Assembly (NCBI GenBank): GCA_030588275.1
Contig: JAUUYJ010000135.1
Coordinates: forward strand, 1-7,005
Source of the DNA: Candidatus Zixiibacteriota bacterium
GTDB taxonomy: Bacteria; Zixibacteria; MSB-5A5; GN15; JAAZOE01
Reading direction: 5' to 3'
Length of the DNA stretch: 7,005 nucleotides
The notes below the pieces were generated by a model. The model made no database searches, was not told where the DNA came from, and was given only the letters and a program-made list of their open reading frames with translations. This document shows positions 1 through 5,463 of the stretch, in pieces. Each line of letters starts with the position of its first letter. Position 1 is the stretch's first letter. The position numbers and the translations under genes were made by a program.

Positions 1-1
1 A

Positions 2-25
2 GAGGCCAACCGTAAGATTGACCTC
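2..25. terminator. imperfect terminator-like hairpin ending an upstream unit
   Basis: GAGG at 2-5 and CAA at 7-9 can pair with TTG at 18-20 and CCTC at 22-25, leaving one C/A mismatch and an 8-base loop. A short A/T run follows, then the tRNA-Glu 3'-end copy at 32. The hairpin sits in the same place relative to the tRNA end as the strong hairpins at 1474-1500 and 4941-4967. I infer that it is the worn terminator of a further unit lying left of the window. The sequence is too truncated to be sure. Confidence 0.35.
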
Positions 26-31
26 AAAATT

Positions 32-162
32 TGGTAGCGGTACGGGGAAATGGGACGCTGGGAAAGTAGCAATCCCCCTCAATATCACTTTCACTCGCAC
101 AAAAACTGTGCATTCGAGGGTGGGATAGAGCGATTCACACAGGGTCAAAAATCGTTAAGGTA
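32..162. repeat. 131-bp repeat, copy A: tRNA-Glu 3' end plus conserved block
   Basis: Bases 32-47 (TGGTAGCGGTACGGGG) are identical to the last 16 bases of the tRNA-Glu gene at 4976-4991: CCA, discriminator, acceptor strand and the 3' half of the T stem. Then come 23 bases not shared by position (48-70) and a 92-base block (71-162). The whole 131 bases align without gaps to 1509-1639, and the 92-base part matches at about 79 of 92 positions by hand count. Both copies lie upstream of a promoter for a dockerin gene. No long reading frame is conserved in it. The function is unknown; it could be a recombination site, a decayed element or an RNA. Confidence 0.8.
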
Positions 163-225
163 GCAGTATTGGATCAAAGATGGGAGCAGAACATTCAATT
201 GGTTTGGATTCCGGAATAGGAATAC
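163..225. other. unassigned spacer between repeat A and the promoter
   Basis: This A/T-rich stretch contains no reading frame, hairpin or repeat that I can support. It does not match the equivalent, longer spacer in the second unit (1640-1792). It only separates the 131-bp repeat from the promoter of the first dockerin gene. Confidence 0.4.
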
Positions 226-253
226 TTGACAAATTTCAAAAAGAGGCTATATT
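226..253 (+). promoter_or_regulatory. sigma-70-type promoter of the first dockerin gene
   Basis: The -35 TTGACA (226-231) matches the consensus perfectly. A 16-base spacer leads to the -10 TATATT (248-253). The same boxes with the same spacing occur at 1793-1820 before the second dockerin gene, inside the shared context ATACTTGACAAAT. Transcription would start near 260 and give a leader of about 148 nt. Confidence 0.7.
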
Positions 254-291
254 TGTCTGGTATATTTATTTATAATGATCTTTTCTTCAGA

Positions 292-326
292 GGTGCAAGA
301 TTCGGTCAATCTTATCACCTTTTTTT
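292..326 (+). promoter_or_regulatory. leader hairpin plus T7 tract, candidate attenuator
   Basis: GGTG (292-295) pairs with CACC (316-319), and AAGATT (297-302) pairs with AATCTT (308-313). The loop is CGGTC, with a small 1x2 internal loop between the two helices. Seven T residues follow at 320-326, so this looks like an intrinsic terminator about 30 nt into the predicted transcript. A 28-base hairpin of the same shape lies at 1860-1887 in the second leader without the T tract. This suggests either a conserved regulatory hairpin that is terminating only here, or a protein-binding dyad. No ligand can be inferred. Confidence 0.5.
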
Positions 327-407
327 AAGATATTGTCATTTAAGTATTGAATATACATTAAGAAGCTGAAAATTATTCTCGGCTTATAAAATAATTCCTT
401 ACCGGCG

Positions 408-1439
408 ATGGGAGGAAGTGTGCGATTATTGGTGATTTGCCTTTTCATTGTTTTCTTTACACAAGTAAGCAGTGCCACTAAAAGTTCAAACCATACAATA
501 CAGCACATGGAAATCATGCCTTTGGAATTTACCGAAAATCAGGGCCAGTGGGATGCTGAGGTATCATTCCAGGCAAACGCCGGGGGGGCTACTATGTGGT
601 TTCCACATTCGGAGGACCTGAATTTGGGAGGCATTCGCACTTCCCCTACGAGTTCATTGGGAATCTATAAGAGCAATGGTTTTGGCAAATTCAGTATATC
701 GCCATCTTATGCGATAGACCAACTTGAACCAAAATATATTCTTGCAGGAGACCTCGATGGAGATGGCGATCCTGATTTGGTTTCAACTTTCCATGATGAC
801 GATCAGGCTATTGGGGTTCACCCAAATAATCCTTCCGGCGATGACTGCGGTACATCGATATTTGTTAATCTGCCCGCAGATTTGCCGTACACCGATAACA
901 ACTTTACATGTGGTAGGGGGGATGAGGTTAATTCAACATGCTTGAATGACTGGGATAATGGTGAGGATATATTTTATCAGTTAAGCATAACAACCTCAAT
1001 GGCAATTGATATCCTGCTTGATCCTCTTGGAGCCGCTTGGACCAGCATTGTACTTGATGATCAATGCCCTCCTGCTTTAGACTGTATCGATGAAAGCAGA
1101 GCTTCATCACCAACTCCCCATGGCTTTACCGCAGTTTTGGAACCCGGAACATACTATCTAATGGTTGATGGTTATCCGCCACCTGATTGTATCCCGAGTT
1201 TTAATTTAAGTATTAGGGAAAGCCTCCCCTATATTTGTGGTGATGCTAATGGCGATGGGGCACCAAATGTCGGTGATGCTGTCTATTTGATCAATTATGT
1301 CTTCAAAGGTGGTCCGGCACCCGATCCGTTAGAAGCAGGCGATGCCAACTGCGATGGATCATCAAACGTTGGGGACGCTGTCTACCTGATCAACTTCGTC
1401 TTTAAAGGCGGACCTCAACCGTGTGCGAGTTGTCCTTGA
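408..1439 (+). CDS. secreted mosaic protein with PPC-like domain and C-terminal dockerin
   Basis: This is a predicted exported protein of 343 residues. Residues 1-23 form a signal peptide (basic start, hydrophobic LLVICLFIVFF, then SSA). Residues 36-65 (LEFTENQGQWD, then FQANAGGATMWF) resemble only the first part of an N-terminal domain that I know from longer exported FCB-group proteins. The text then switches to a stub like a VCBS/FG-GAP repeat (about 88-126, AGDLDGDGDPDLVS). Residues 144-270 look like a pre-peptidase C-terminal (PPC) beta domain (GEDIFYQL, PGTYYLMVDG). Residues 277-343 are two dockerin-like Ca-binding repeats ending CASCP. The joins look abrupt, as if domains were spliced by deletion, but the frame is open throughout. 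The start is uncertain: ATG 408 has no Shine-Dalgarno, while GTG 420 has GGAGGA at 411-416 only 3 bases upstream and still leaves a full signal peptide. The role is unknown, probably cell-surface or extracellular. Confidence 0.8.
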   Translation: MGGSVRLLVICLFIVFFTQVSSATKSSNHTIQHMEIMPLEFTENQGQWDAEVSFQANAGGATMWFPHSEDLNLGGIRTSPTSSLGIYKSNGFGKFSISPSYAIDQLEPKYILAGDLDGDGDPDLVSTFHDDDQAIGVHPNNPSGDDCGTSIFVNLPADLPYTDNNFTCGRGDEVNSTCLNDWDNGEDIFYQLSITTSMAIDILLDPLGAAWTSIVLDDQCPPALDCIDESRASSPTPHGFTAVLEPGTYYLMVDGYPPPDCIPSFNLSIRESLPYICGDANGDGAPNVGDAVYLINYVFKGGPAPDPLEAGDANCDGSSNVGDAVYLINFVFKGGPQPCASCP

Positions 1440-1524
1440 TAAGAGAGTGCCAAAGAGCAATTCAATAAAAGAAAGAAGAGGTTCTAATAGGACCTCTTCT
1501 CTTATATATGGTAGCGGTACGGGG
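1236..1524 (+). repeat. 289-bp direct repeat, copy 1: dockerin coding, terminator and tRNA 3' end
   Basis: This stretch aligns without gaps to 4703-4991. The coding part (1236-1439) differs at about 42 of 204 positions, mostly third codon bases. From the stop codon to the tRNA end (1437-1524) only about 6 of 88 positions differ, and 1456-1507 is identical over 52 bases to 4923-4974. Identity therefore rises sharply around the stop codon. Both counts were made by hand. Confidence 0.85.
1474..1500. terminator. bidirectional terminator hairpin after the first dockerin gene
   Basis: An 11-bp stem (one T-G pair) closes a TAATA loop: AGAAGAGGTTC pairs with GGACCTCTTCT. It starts 35 bases after the stop codon. 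The + strand continues with CTTATAT, a weak U tract. The minus strand continues with a T-rich run (TTTCTTTTATTG), a better terminator tail, so the hairpin may serve both strands. It is identical to 4941-4967. Confidence 0.8.
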
Positions 1525-1639
1525 TTTCGATACATTAGGGACGCCGTAATCCCCCTCAATATCACCTTCACACGCACAAAAACCGTGCATTCGGTGGCGG
1601 GATGATCCAATTCACACAGGGTTGAAAATCGTTAAGGTA
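1509..1639. repeat. 131-bp repeat, copy B: tRNA-Glu 3' end plus conserved block
   Basis: Bases 1509-1524 copy the 16-base tRNA-Glu 3' end exactly. The 23-base variable segment is 1525-1547 and the conserved 92-base block is 1548-1639. The first copy is 32-162, with the same length and no gaps. In both copies the minus-strand reading keeps a possible GGGG/CCCC helix: the block supplies GGGGG and the tRNA end supplies CCCC, with an enlarged loop in place of the T loop. The remaining three quarters of the tRNA is absent, so this is a fragment and not a tRNA gene. Confidence 0.8.
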
Positions 1640-1792
1640 ATCGTTGGCGTTATATTAATAGCTGTATTTCACGGGGGTTTAATTCCCCAGGGGGTTTTAA
1701 TACATTATTGCAGTTTTCCGTCCCAATCGAAATAACCATCGTCTCAAAGCGGAAGTCGGTATGAATCTCGTCATTTACACGGAAATCCATAC
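1640..1792. other. spacer with a T-arm-like hairpin, otherwise unassigned
   Basis: There is no supported gene in this spacer. At 1674-1688 lies GGGGTTTAATTCCCC, which differs by one base from the T arm of the tRNA-Glu gene (GGGGTTCAATTCCCC), read here on the + strand and so opposite in orientation to the real tRNA. GGGGGTTT occurs again at 1690-1697. The rest shows no repeat or hairpin that I can support. Confidence 0.4.
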
Positions 1793-1820
1793 TTGACAAA
1801 TATAAATAAACGGTTATATT
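1793..1820 (+). promoter_or_regulatory. sigma-70-type promoter of the metalloprotease gene
   Basis: TTGACA (1793-1798), a 16-base spacer and TATATT (1815-1820) repeat the boxes and spacing of the promoter at 226-253. The predicted start near 1827 gives a leader of about 146 nt before the ATG at 1973, almost the same length as in the first unit. Confidence 0.7.
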
Positions 1821-1859
1821 TACCCTGAATATACTCCATACGATCTTTTTATAACAATC

Positions 1860-1887
1860 GGTGTAAGATTTGGGCTGTCTTGTCACC
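1860..1887 (+). promoter_or_regulatory. conserved leader hairpin of the metalloprotease gene
   Basis: This 28-base element matches 292-319 at 22 positions. GGTG (1860-1863) pairs with CACC (1884-1887), and AAGAT (1865-1869) pairs with GTCTT (1877-1881). One T-A pair of the first copy becomes T-G here, so pairing is kept. No T run follows, unlike the first copy, so it should not terminate. It could be an RNA control element or an operator-like dyad. Confidence 0.45.
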
Positions 1888-1972
1888 ATTTCTACTAAGC
1901 AAATACGAAGTGCTGATAAATGGTCAGCATATTGAATAGGAAGAATATGAGTTCTTAGGCCTGGAGGTCGAT

Positions 1973-4906
1973 ATGAGAAATTCATTCATGCTGTTCGGTA
2001 TTGTTGGAATTACTCTGCTTTTGGTGACAACACCCGTAGAAACACAATCTAAAATTACCTATAATCAGTCGCTGAATATCTTGCAGAAGGGAGTGATTGA
2101 TGAAGATTTGGAAATTGCCCTCAGGTCTTCACGGACAGCCATACTGATAGATACAATTAACGTTGAAGTTGACTATATGGTCTCGGCCGAACATTCACAT
2201 GAACTTTTGCAACCGGAAATCGATGCTTTGATCGATATGTTCGCCTGCCAGGGAATTGTCATGAACATCGAAATCAGTGATGCCATTCCCCACGTTGATG
2301 TCCTTGGTCATGTCGCCGGAAATGTATTTGGTAATCCGACGCCAAACACCGGCTTCGCCTGGATTAAAGCAACCTACTCCGATCATATTGGCGAAAGCGG
2401 TTGGCATTATTGTGTCATGGCGCATCTTTATGATGCTGGATCAGGAACCGGATCGTCAGGCTATGGCGAAATATTGGGAGATGATTTTATCGTCTCGCTT
2501 GGCGCTGGATGGACTCTGGATGAGATTGGTACACCATTTGATCGTGCCAGCACTTTTGCCCATGAGCTGGGGCACAACCTGGGGCTCTATCATGCCGGTG
2601 ATCAAAGCGAGGCCGTGGTGACCCAATATAAACCAAATTATGCCAGTGTCATGGCCTACCGATACCAGCTTTCTGGTGTGAGGCAGGCGATGATGTGCCA
2701 GGAGATTACCAGTGAGTGCAGCCCCTTTCGAAACATGGATTACTCAAGCGGTTTATTACCACCGTTGAATGAAAACTCATTGGATGAAACAGTTGGTATT
2801 GGATACGGGCCGGTAGACTGGAATTCTAACGGAGTAATTGATGAGGTTCCGGTGACAACCGATCTGGCCAGCTTTCCCAATCAGGATGATGGGAGCTATC
2901 AGGTAATTACCGACTACGACGATTGGTCCAATATCTTGGATGTCACTTTCACCAAGCATCGCAAGGCGTTGGAAAACGCTGAAGTCGTTAGCTGTATCAC
3001 CTTTGAAGAGTACAGTCAAAATGTTAAGACGAATGCCGCTTTATGCGGGACTCCGGATGTCGGTCCGGAGCCTTGCAGTTACCCTTACGCTGATTCGGAT
3101 GGTGATGGGATTGGTGACGATTGTGATAATTGTCCCGGTGAGGCGGAAAATGATGTCGATGGGGATGGCATTTGTGGCGATGTGGATAATTGTCCCAATA
3201 CGCCTAATTCGGATCAGGCTGACGTTAACAACAATGGTGTCGGAGATATCTGTGAATGCCCCGATCCGAGATTGCTGATCACCGGAGATGCCAGTTACGA
3301 TATGTATGGGAGGGCGATAAACAAGGCCGGAGATTTCAACGGTGACGGGTATGATGATATCATAGTCGGGGCGAAATATCATGATAACATTGAGATCAAT
3401 TTTGGCCGAGCTTATGTTTATTCCGGATTAACTGGACTGCCCCTTTTGGTTGTCGATGGTGAAGCCGAATCCGACAATTTGGGCGTTTCGGTTGATGGCG
3501 CCGGGGATGTTAATGGAGATGGTTATGCGGATATACTCATCGGAGCTGAAGGTAATGACATGAGTGGACCATATTCAGGTCGGGCTTATCTGTTTTATGG
3601 TAAACCGGGATCAATTGCGGATACCGTCTCGGCTGCTGACGCCGATATTTTCTTCAATGGAATGGAATATGATAGACTCGGCTTCTCGGTTGCTGGCATT
3701 GGTGATATCGATAGCGAACCGGGGCCCGATATCCTCATCGGAAGTTATGGAACGTATAGTTCAAGCGGCGGAGTGGCCTACGCCTTCTCGGGCCAAACCG
3801 GCGCTTTAATCTACTCATATACCGGTGAAGCATCATACGACGGGTTCGGATGCGCGGTTGATAATGCCGGTGACTTTGATAATGATGGAACCGAAGATTT
3901 TATCATTGGAGCGCAACATTACAATCTTTCGGCAACTGAATTAGATGCTGGCCGCGCATATATATACTCCGGTTCAACCGGCAATCTGTTAGTTACGATA
4001 ACCGGACCGGATGCGGGTGGCTGGCTTGGCGGCGATGTCTCCGCCGTCGGAGATATCAACAGCGATGGATTTGACGATGTCATTGTCGGTGTACCCTACT
4101 CCGATGCTAGCGAACCATTTGGCGGAGCGGCCTATGTCTTTTATGGATATGCCGGACCGTTTCCGGCTGACCTTGACAGTTCCTCGGCAGGTATGACCTT
4201 TACCGGCGCTTCTGATCTTAACCTCCTGGGACATTCGGTCTCTTACACTCGTGATATGAATGGTGACAACATCAATGAATTGCTCGTCGGCGAACCAGTC
4301 GCAGGTGGATTATTAGGTGGAGGGCAAGCAGGTATGGTTCATATCTATTCCGGAAGCGACGGCACAGAGCTATTCACCGTTTCGAGCGATTTGCGAGGGA
4401 AAATGTTTGGGAGCTCCGCTTGTGGCTCCGAAGGATCAACATCAGACCATCCGATTGATTTAATTGTCGGCGAGTACTATGGTGGGAATTACAAGGGTCA
4501 GACGTATGTATACAATTTTGGCGACGAAGATGTCGATGGCATACTGGACAACTGTGATAACTGTCTTGGAGTCGCCAACCTTGATCAGAACGATACCGAT
4601 GAAGATGGTGTTGGCGATGCCTGTGACAATTGCCCTCTGCTATACAATCCCGATCAGGATGATGCCAACAACAACGGTGTTGGCGATATTTGCGAATATG
4701 TCTGTGGTGATGCCAACGGTGATGATATACCGAATGTTGGTGATGCCGTTTACCTGATCAATTTTGTCTTTAAAGGTGGTCCGGCACCCGACCCTGTTGA
4801 AGCGGGCGATGCCAACTGTGACGATCAGACCAACGTCGGTGATGCGGTTTATCTAATCAATTTCGTCTTCAAGGGTGGCCCTCAACCATGTGCGAGTTGT
4901 CCTTGA
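1973..4906 (+). CDS. secreted metzincin protease with TSP3, FG-GAP propeller and dockerin
   Basis: This is a predicted exported zinc protease of 977 residues. The signal peptide is about residues 1-25. The catalytic domain (about 60-330) carries HELGHNLGLYH, with zinc ligands H197, H201 and H207 and general base E198. A Met-turn SVMAY (M227) follows, which defines the metzincin fold; the exact peptidase family is not assigned. Next come thrombospondin type-3-like calcium repeats (373-428) and seven FG-GAP/integrin-type repeats (about 437-849, with DxNxDG loops). The sixth is worn and the seventh most degenerate. Seven repeats are enough for a closed beta-propeller. A second TSP3 stretch (851-908) and two dockerin-like repeats (911-977) end the protein. 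ATG 1973 follows GGAGG at 1963-1967 by 5 bases, so the start is firm. The repeated Asp-rich loops imply calcium-dependent folding outside the cell. The substrate is unknown. Confidence 0.9.
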   Translation: MRNSFMLFGIVGITLLLVTTPVETQSKITYNQSLNILQKGVIDEDLEIALRSSRTAILIDTINVEVDYMVSAEHSHELLQPEIDALIDMFACQGIVMNIEISDAIPHVDVLGHVAGNVFGNPTPNTGFAWIKATYSDHIGESGWHYCVMAHLYDAGSGTGSSGYGEILGDDFIVSLGAGWTLDEIGTPFDRASTFAHELGHNLGLYHAGDQSEAVVTQYKPNYASVMAYRYQLSGVRQAMMCQEITSECSPFRNMDYSSGLLPPLNENSLDETVGIGYGPVDWNSNGVIDEVPVTTDLASFPNQDDGSYQVITDYDDWSNILDVTFTKHRKALENAEVVSCITFEEYSQNVKTNAALCGTPDVGPEPCSYPYADSDGDGIGDDCDNCPGEAENDVDGDGICGDVDNCPNTPNSDQADVNNNGVGDICECPDPRLLITGDASYDMYGRAINKAGDFNGDGYDDIIVGAKYHDNIEINFGRAYVYSGLTGLPLLVVDGEAESDNLGVSVDGAGDVNGDGYADILIGAEGNDMSGPYSGRAYLFYGKPGSIADTVSAADADIFFNGMEYDRLGFSVAGIGDIDSEPGPDILIGSYGTYSSSGGVAYAFSGQTGALIYSYTGEASYDGFGCAVDNAGDFDNDGTEDFIIGAQHYNLSATELDAGRAYIYSGSTGNLLVTITGPDAGGWLGGDVSAVGDINSDGFDDVIVGVPYSDASEPFGGAAYVFYGYAGPFPADLDSSSAGMTFTGASDLNLLGHSVSYTRDMNGDNINELLVGEPVAGGLLGGGQAGMVHIYSGSDGTELFTVSSDLRGKMFGSSACGSEGSTSDHPIDLIVGEYYGGNYKGQTYVYNFGDEDVDGILDNCDNCLGVANLDQNDTDEDGVGDACDNCPLLYNPDQDDANNNGVGDICEYVCGDANGDDIPNVGDAVYLINFVFKGGPAPDPVEAGDANCDDQTNVGDAVYLINFVFKGGPQPCASCP

Positions 4907-4991
4907 TAAAAGAGCGCTATATAGCAATTCAATAAAAGAAAGAAGAGGTTCTAATAGGACCTCTTCTCTTATATTTGGTAGCGGTACGGGG
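4703..4991 (+). repeat. 289-bp direct repeat, copy 2: dockerin coding, terminator and tRNA 3' end
   Basis: This is the partner of 1236-1524. The two dockerins agree at 60 of 67 residues. In this copy the 16-base tRNA end is part of the complete tRNA-Glu gene, so this is the junction from which the fragments at 1509 and 32 would have been derived. Confidence 0.85.
4941..4967. terminator. shared terminator between the protease gene and tRNA-Glu
   Basis: This is the same 11-bp stem with TAATA loop as at 1474-1500. It lies between two convergent transcripts: 34 bases after the protease stop codon on the + strand and 8 bases beyond the tRNA CCA on the minus strand. Read on the minus strand, the stem is followed by a T-rich tail, so it most likely ends the tRNA transcript as well as the protease mRNA. 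Confidence 0.8.
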
Positions 4992-5050
4992 AATTGAACC
5001 CCGGTTTGATGGATGAGAACCACCTGTCCTAACCACTAGACGATACCGCC
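4976..5050 (-). tRNA. tRNA-Glu, anticodon CUC
   Basis: A full cloverleaf can be drawn on the minus strand, 75 nt including an encoded CCA. The acceptor GGCGGTA pairs with TACCGCT (first pair G-U), followed by discriminator A. The D arm contains TAGTGGTTAG. The anticodon stem GGTGG/CCATC (one G-U pair) encloses loop TTCTCAT with anticodon CTC at 5017-5015, which reads GAG. The T arm is CGGGG/CCCCG with loop TTCAATT. The charged tRNA serves translation and is also the substrate of the HemA enzyme encoded nearby. Its last 16 bases are repeated at 1509 and 32. Confidence 0.95.
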
Positions 5051-5062
5051 ATAATTTTTGAA

Positions 5063-5082
5063 GGCCCGACCGAAGCCGGGCC
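5063..5082 (-). other. UUCG-capped hairpin in the tRNA-Glu leader
   Basis: Read on the minus strand, GGCCCGGC pairs with GTCGGGCC (one G-U) around a TTCG tetraloop, an exceptionally stable hairpin. It lies between the tRNA promoter and the mature 5' end, 12 bases from the tRNA. Only TTC followed by AAAAATT comes after it, so it is a poor intrinsic terminator. It could be a processing structure, an RNA-stability element or a remnant of another gene's terminator. Confidence 0.6.
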
Positions 5083-5130
5083 AAATCTTCCATGGAAAGT
5101 TCACACACCATCAACACGGAGGATAATGAA

Positions 5131-5158
5131 AATATATCCCGCATTTGGAAATTGTCAA
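5131..5158 (-). promoter_or_regulatory. promoter of tRNA-Glu
   Basis: On the minus strand the -35 TTGACA (5158-5153), 16 spacer bases and the -10 TATATT (5136-5131) repeat the architecture of both dockerin-gene promoters. The start would be near 5124, giving a precursor leader of about 75 nt that includes the UUCG hairpin. Confidence 0.75.
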
Positions 5159-5459
5159 TATCGGAATCTCAAAAAAACGAAGATGTGATATAAATTTTGG
5201 ACCGGACATTGCCCTTAAACTGATTACTGTACAATAATCTATGAAAAATGAATTATCTCAACGGCTATTTCTTGGACTACCAACAGGTTAGCGGTAGTAA
5301 TTAGTTAAAAAAACTCCCTTCGATTCCTTGTCCTGAAAAAGATTGTGAAAAAAATCTCAAATTATCCTGTTTTGTGACAATTCCATGACATTAATACTCC
5401 CCTTTTCGTTATTTTCGAGCCATGTACAACGCAACTGAAAATCGGGATGGACAGAATAG
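5159..5459. other. intergenic region between the tRNA-Glu promoter and hemA
   Basis: There is no convincing gene in this A/T-rich region between divergent transcripts. It should hold the hemA promoter, but no consensus pair is clear. GTGACA (5374-5379) and ATGACA (5385-5390) are near-matches to a -35 box without a well-spaced -10. A TGTGA-type dyad (5343-5360) and a 13-codon frame (5422-5463) are listed separately. Confidence 0.5.
5343..5360. promoter_or_regulatory. possible Rex- or CRP/FNR-type operator upstream of hemA
   Basis: TTGTGA, six A residues and TCTCAA form an 18-base dyad with one mismatch. TTGTGA-N6-TCACAA is the general shape of Rex sites, and its TGTGA-N6-TCACA core is the CRP/FNR shape. 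A second TTGTGACAA half-site lies at 5372-5380. In Streptomyces, rex is linked to hem genes, which makes redox control plausible. A chance match in A/T-rich DNA is quite possible. Confidence 0.3.
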
Positions 5460-5463
5460 ATGA
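5422..5463 (+). CDS. possible 13-codon leader peptide overlapping hemA
   Basis: An ATG at 5422 opens a frame of 13 codons (MYNATENRDGQNR) whose TGA overlaps the hemA start as ATGA (5460-5463). That overlap is typical of translational coupling and could explain why hemA has only a weak GGA at 5449-5451 as a ribosome site. The leader frame itself has no clear ribosome site, so chance is possible. Confidence 0.25.
   Translation: MYNATENRDGQNR

Noticed and set aside
1362..1610. Overlapping small proteins across the terminator and repeat B on both strands
   Set aside because: The frames cross a gene end, a terminator hairpin and a tRNA fragment, and repeat A does not preserve them.
1509..1639. 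Integron attC site
   Set aside because: GTTAAGG at the end of the block nearly fits GTTRRRY, but there is no matching RYYYAAC partner nor the extended inverted symmetry of an attC site.
1509..1639. Complete second tRNA or tRNA-like RNA on the minus strand
   Set aside because: Only the acceptor 3' strand, half the T stem and CCA are present. No 5' strand complementary to TACCGCT is found, and there is no anticodon arm.
1650..1985. 111-residue minus-strand protein
   Set aside because: It covers the promoter and leader of the protease gene, has no ribosome site or family resemblance, and ends in low-complexity A/T-rich DNA.
3041..3382. Proteins in other frames of the TSP3 and FG-GAP region
   Set aside because: They are repetitive shadows of the Asp/Gly-rich repeats in the real frame and have no start signals.
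4929..5144. 71-residue minus-strand protein
   Set aside because: It is a translation through the tRNA-Glu gene and its terminator.
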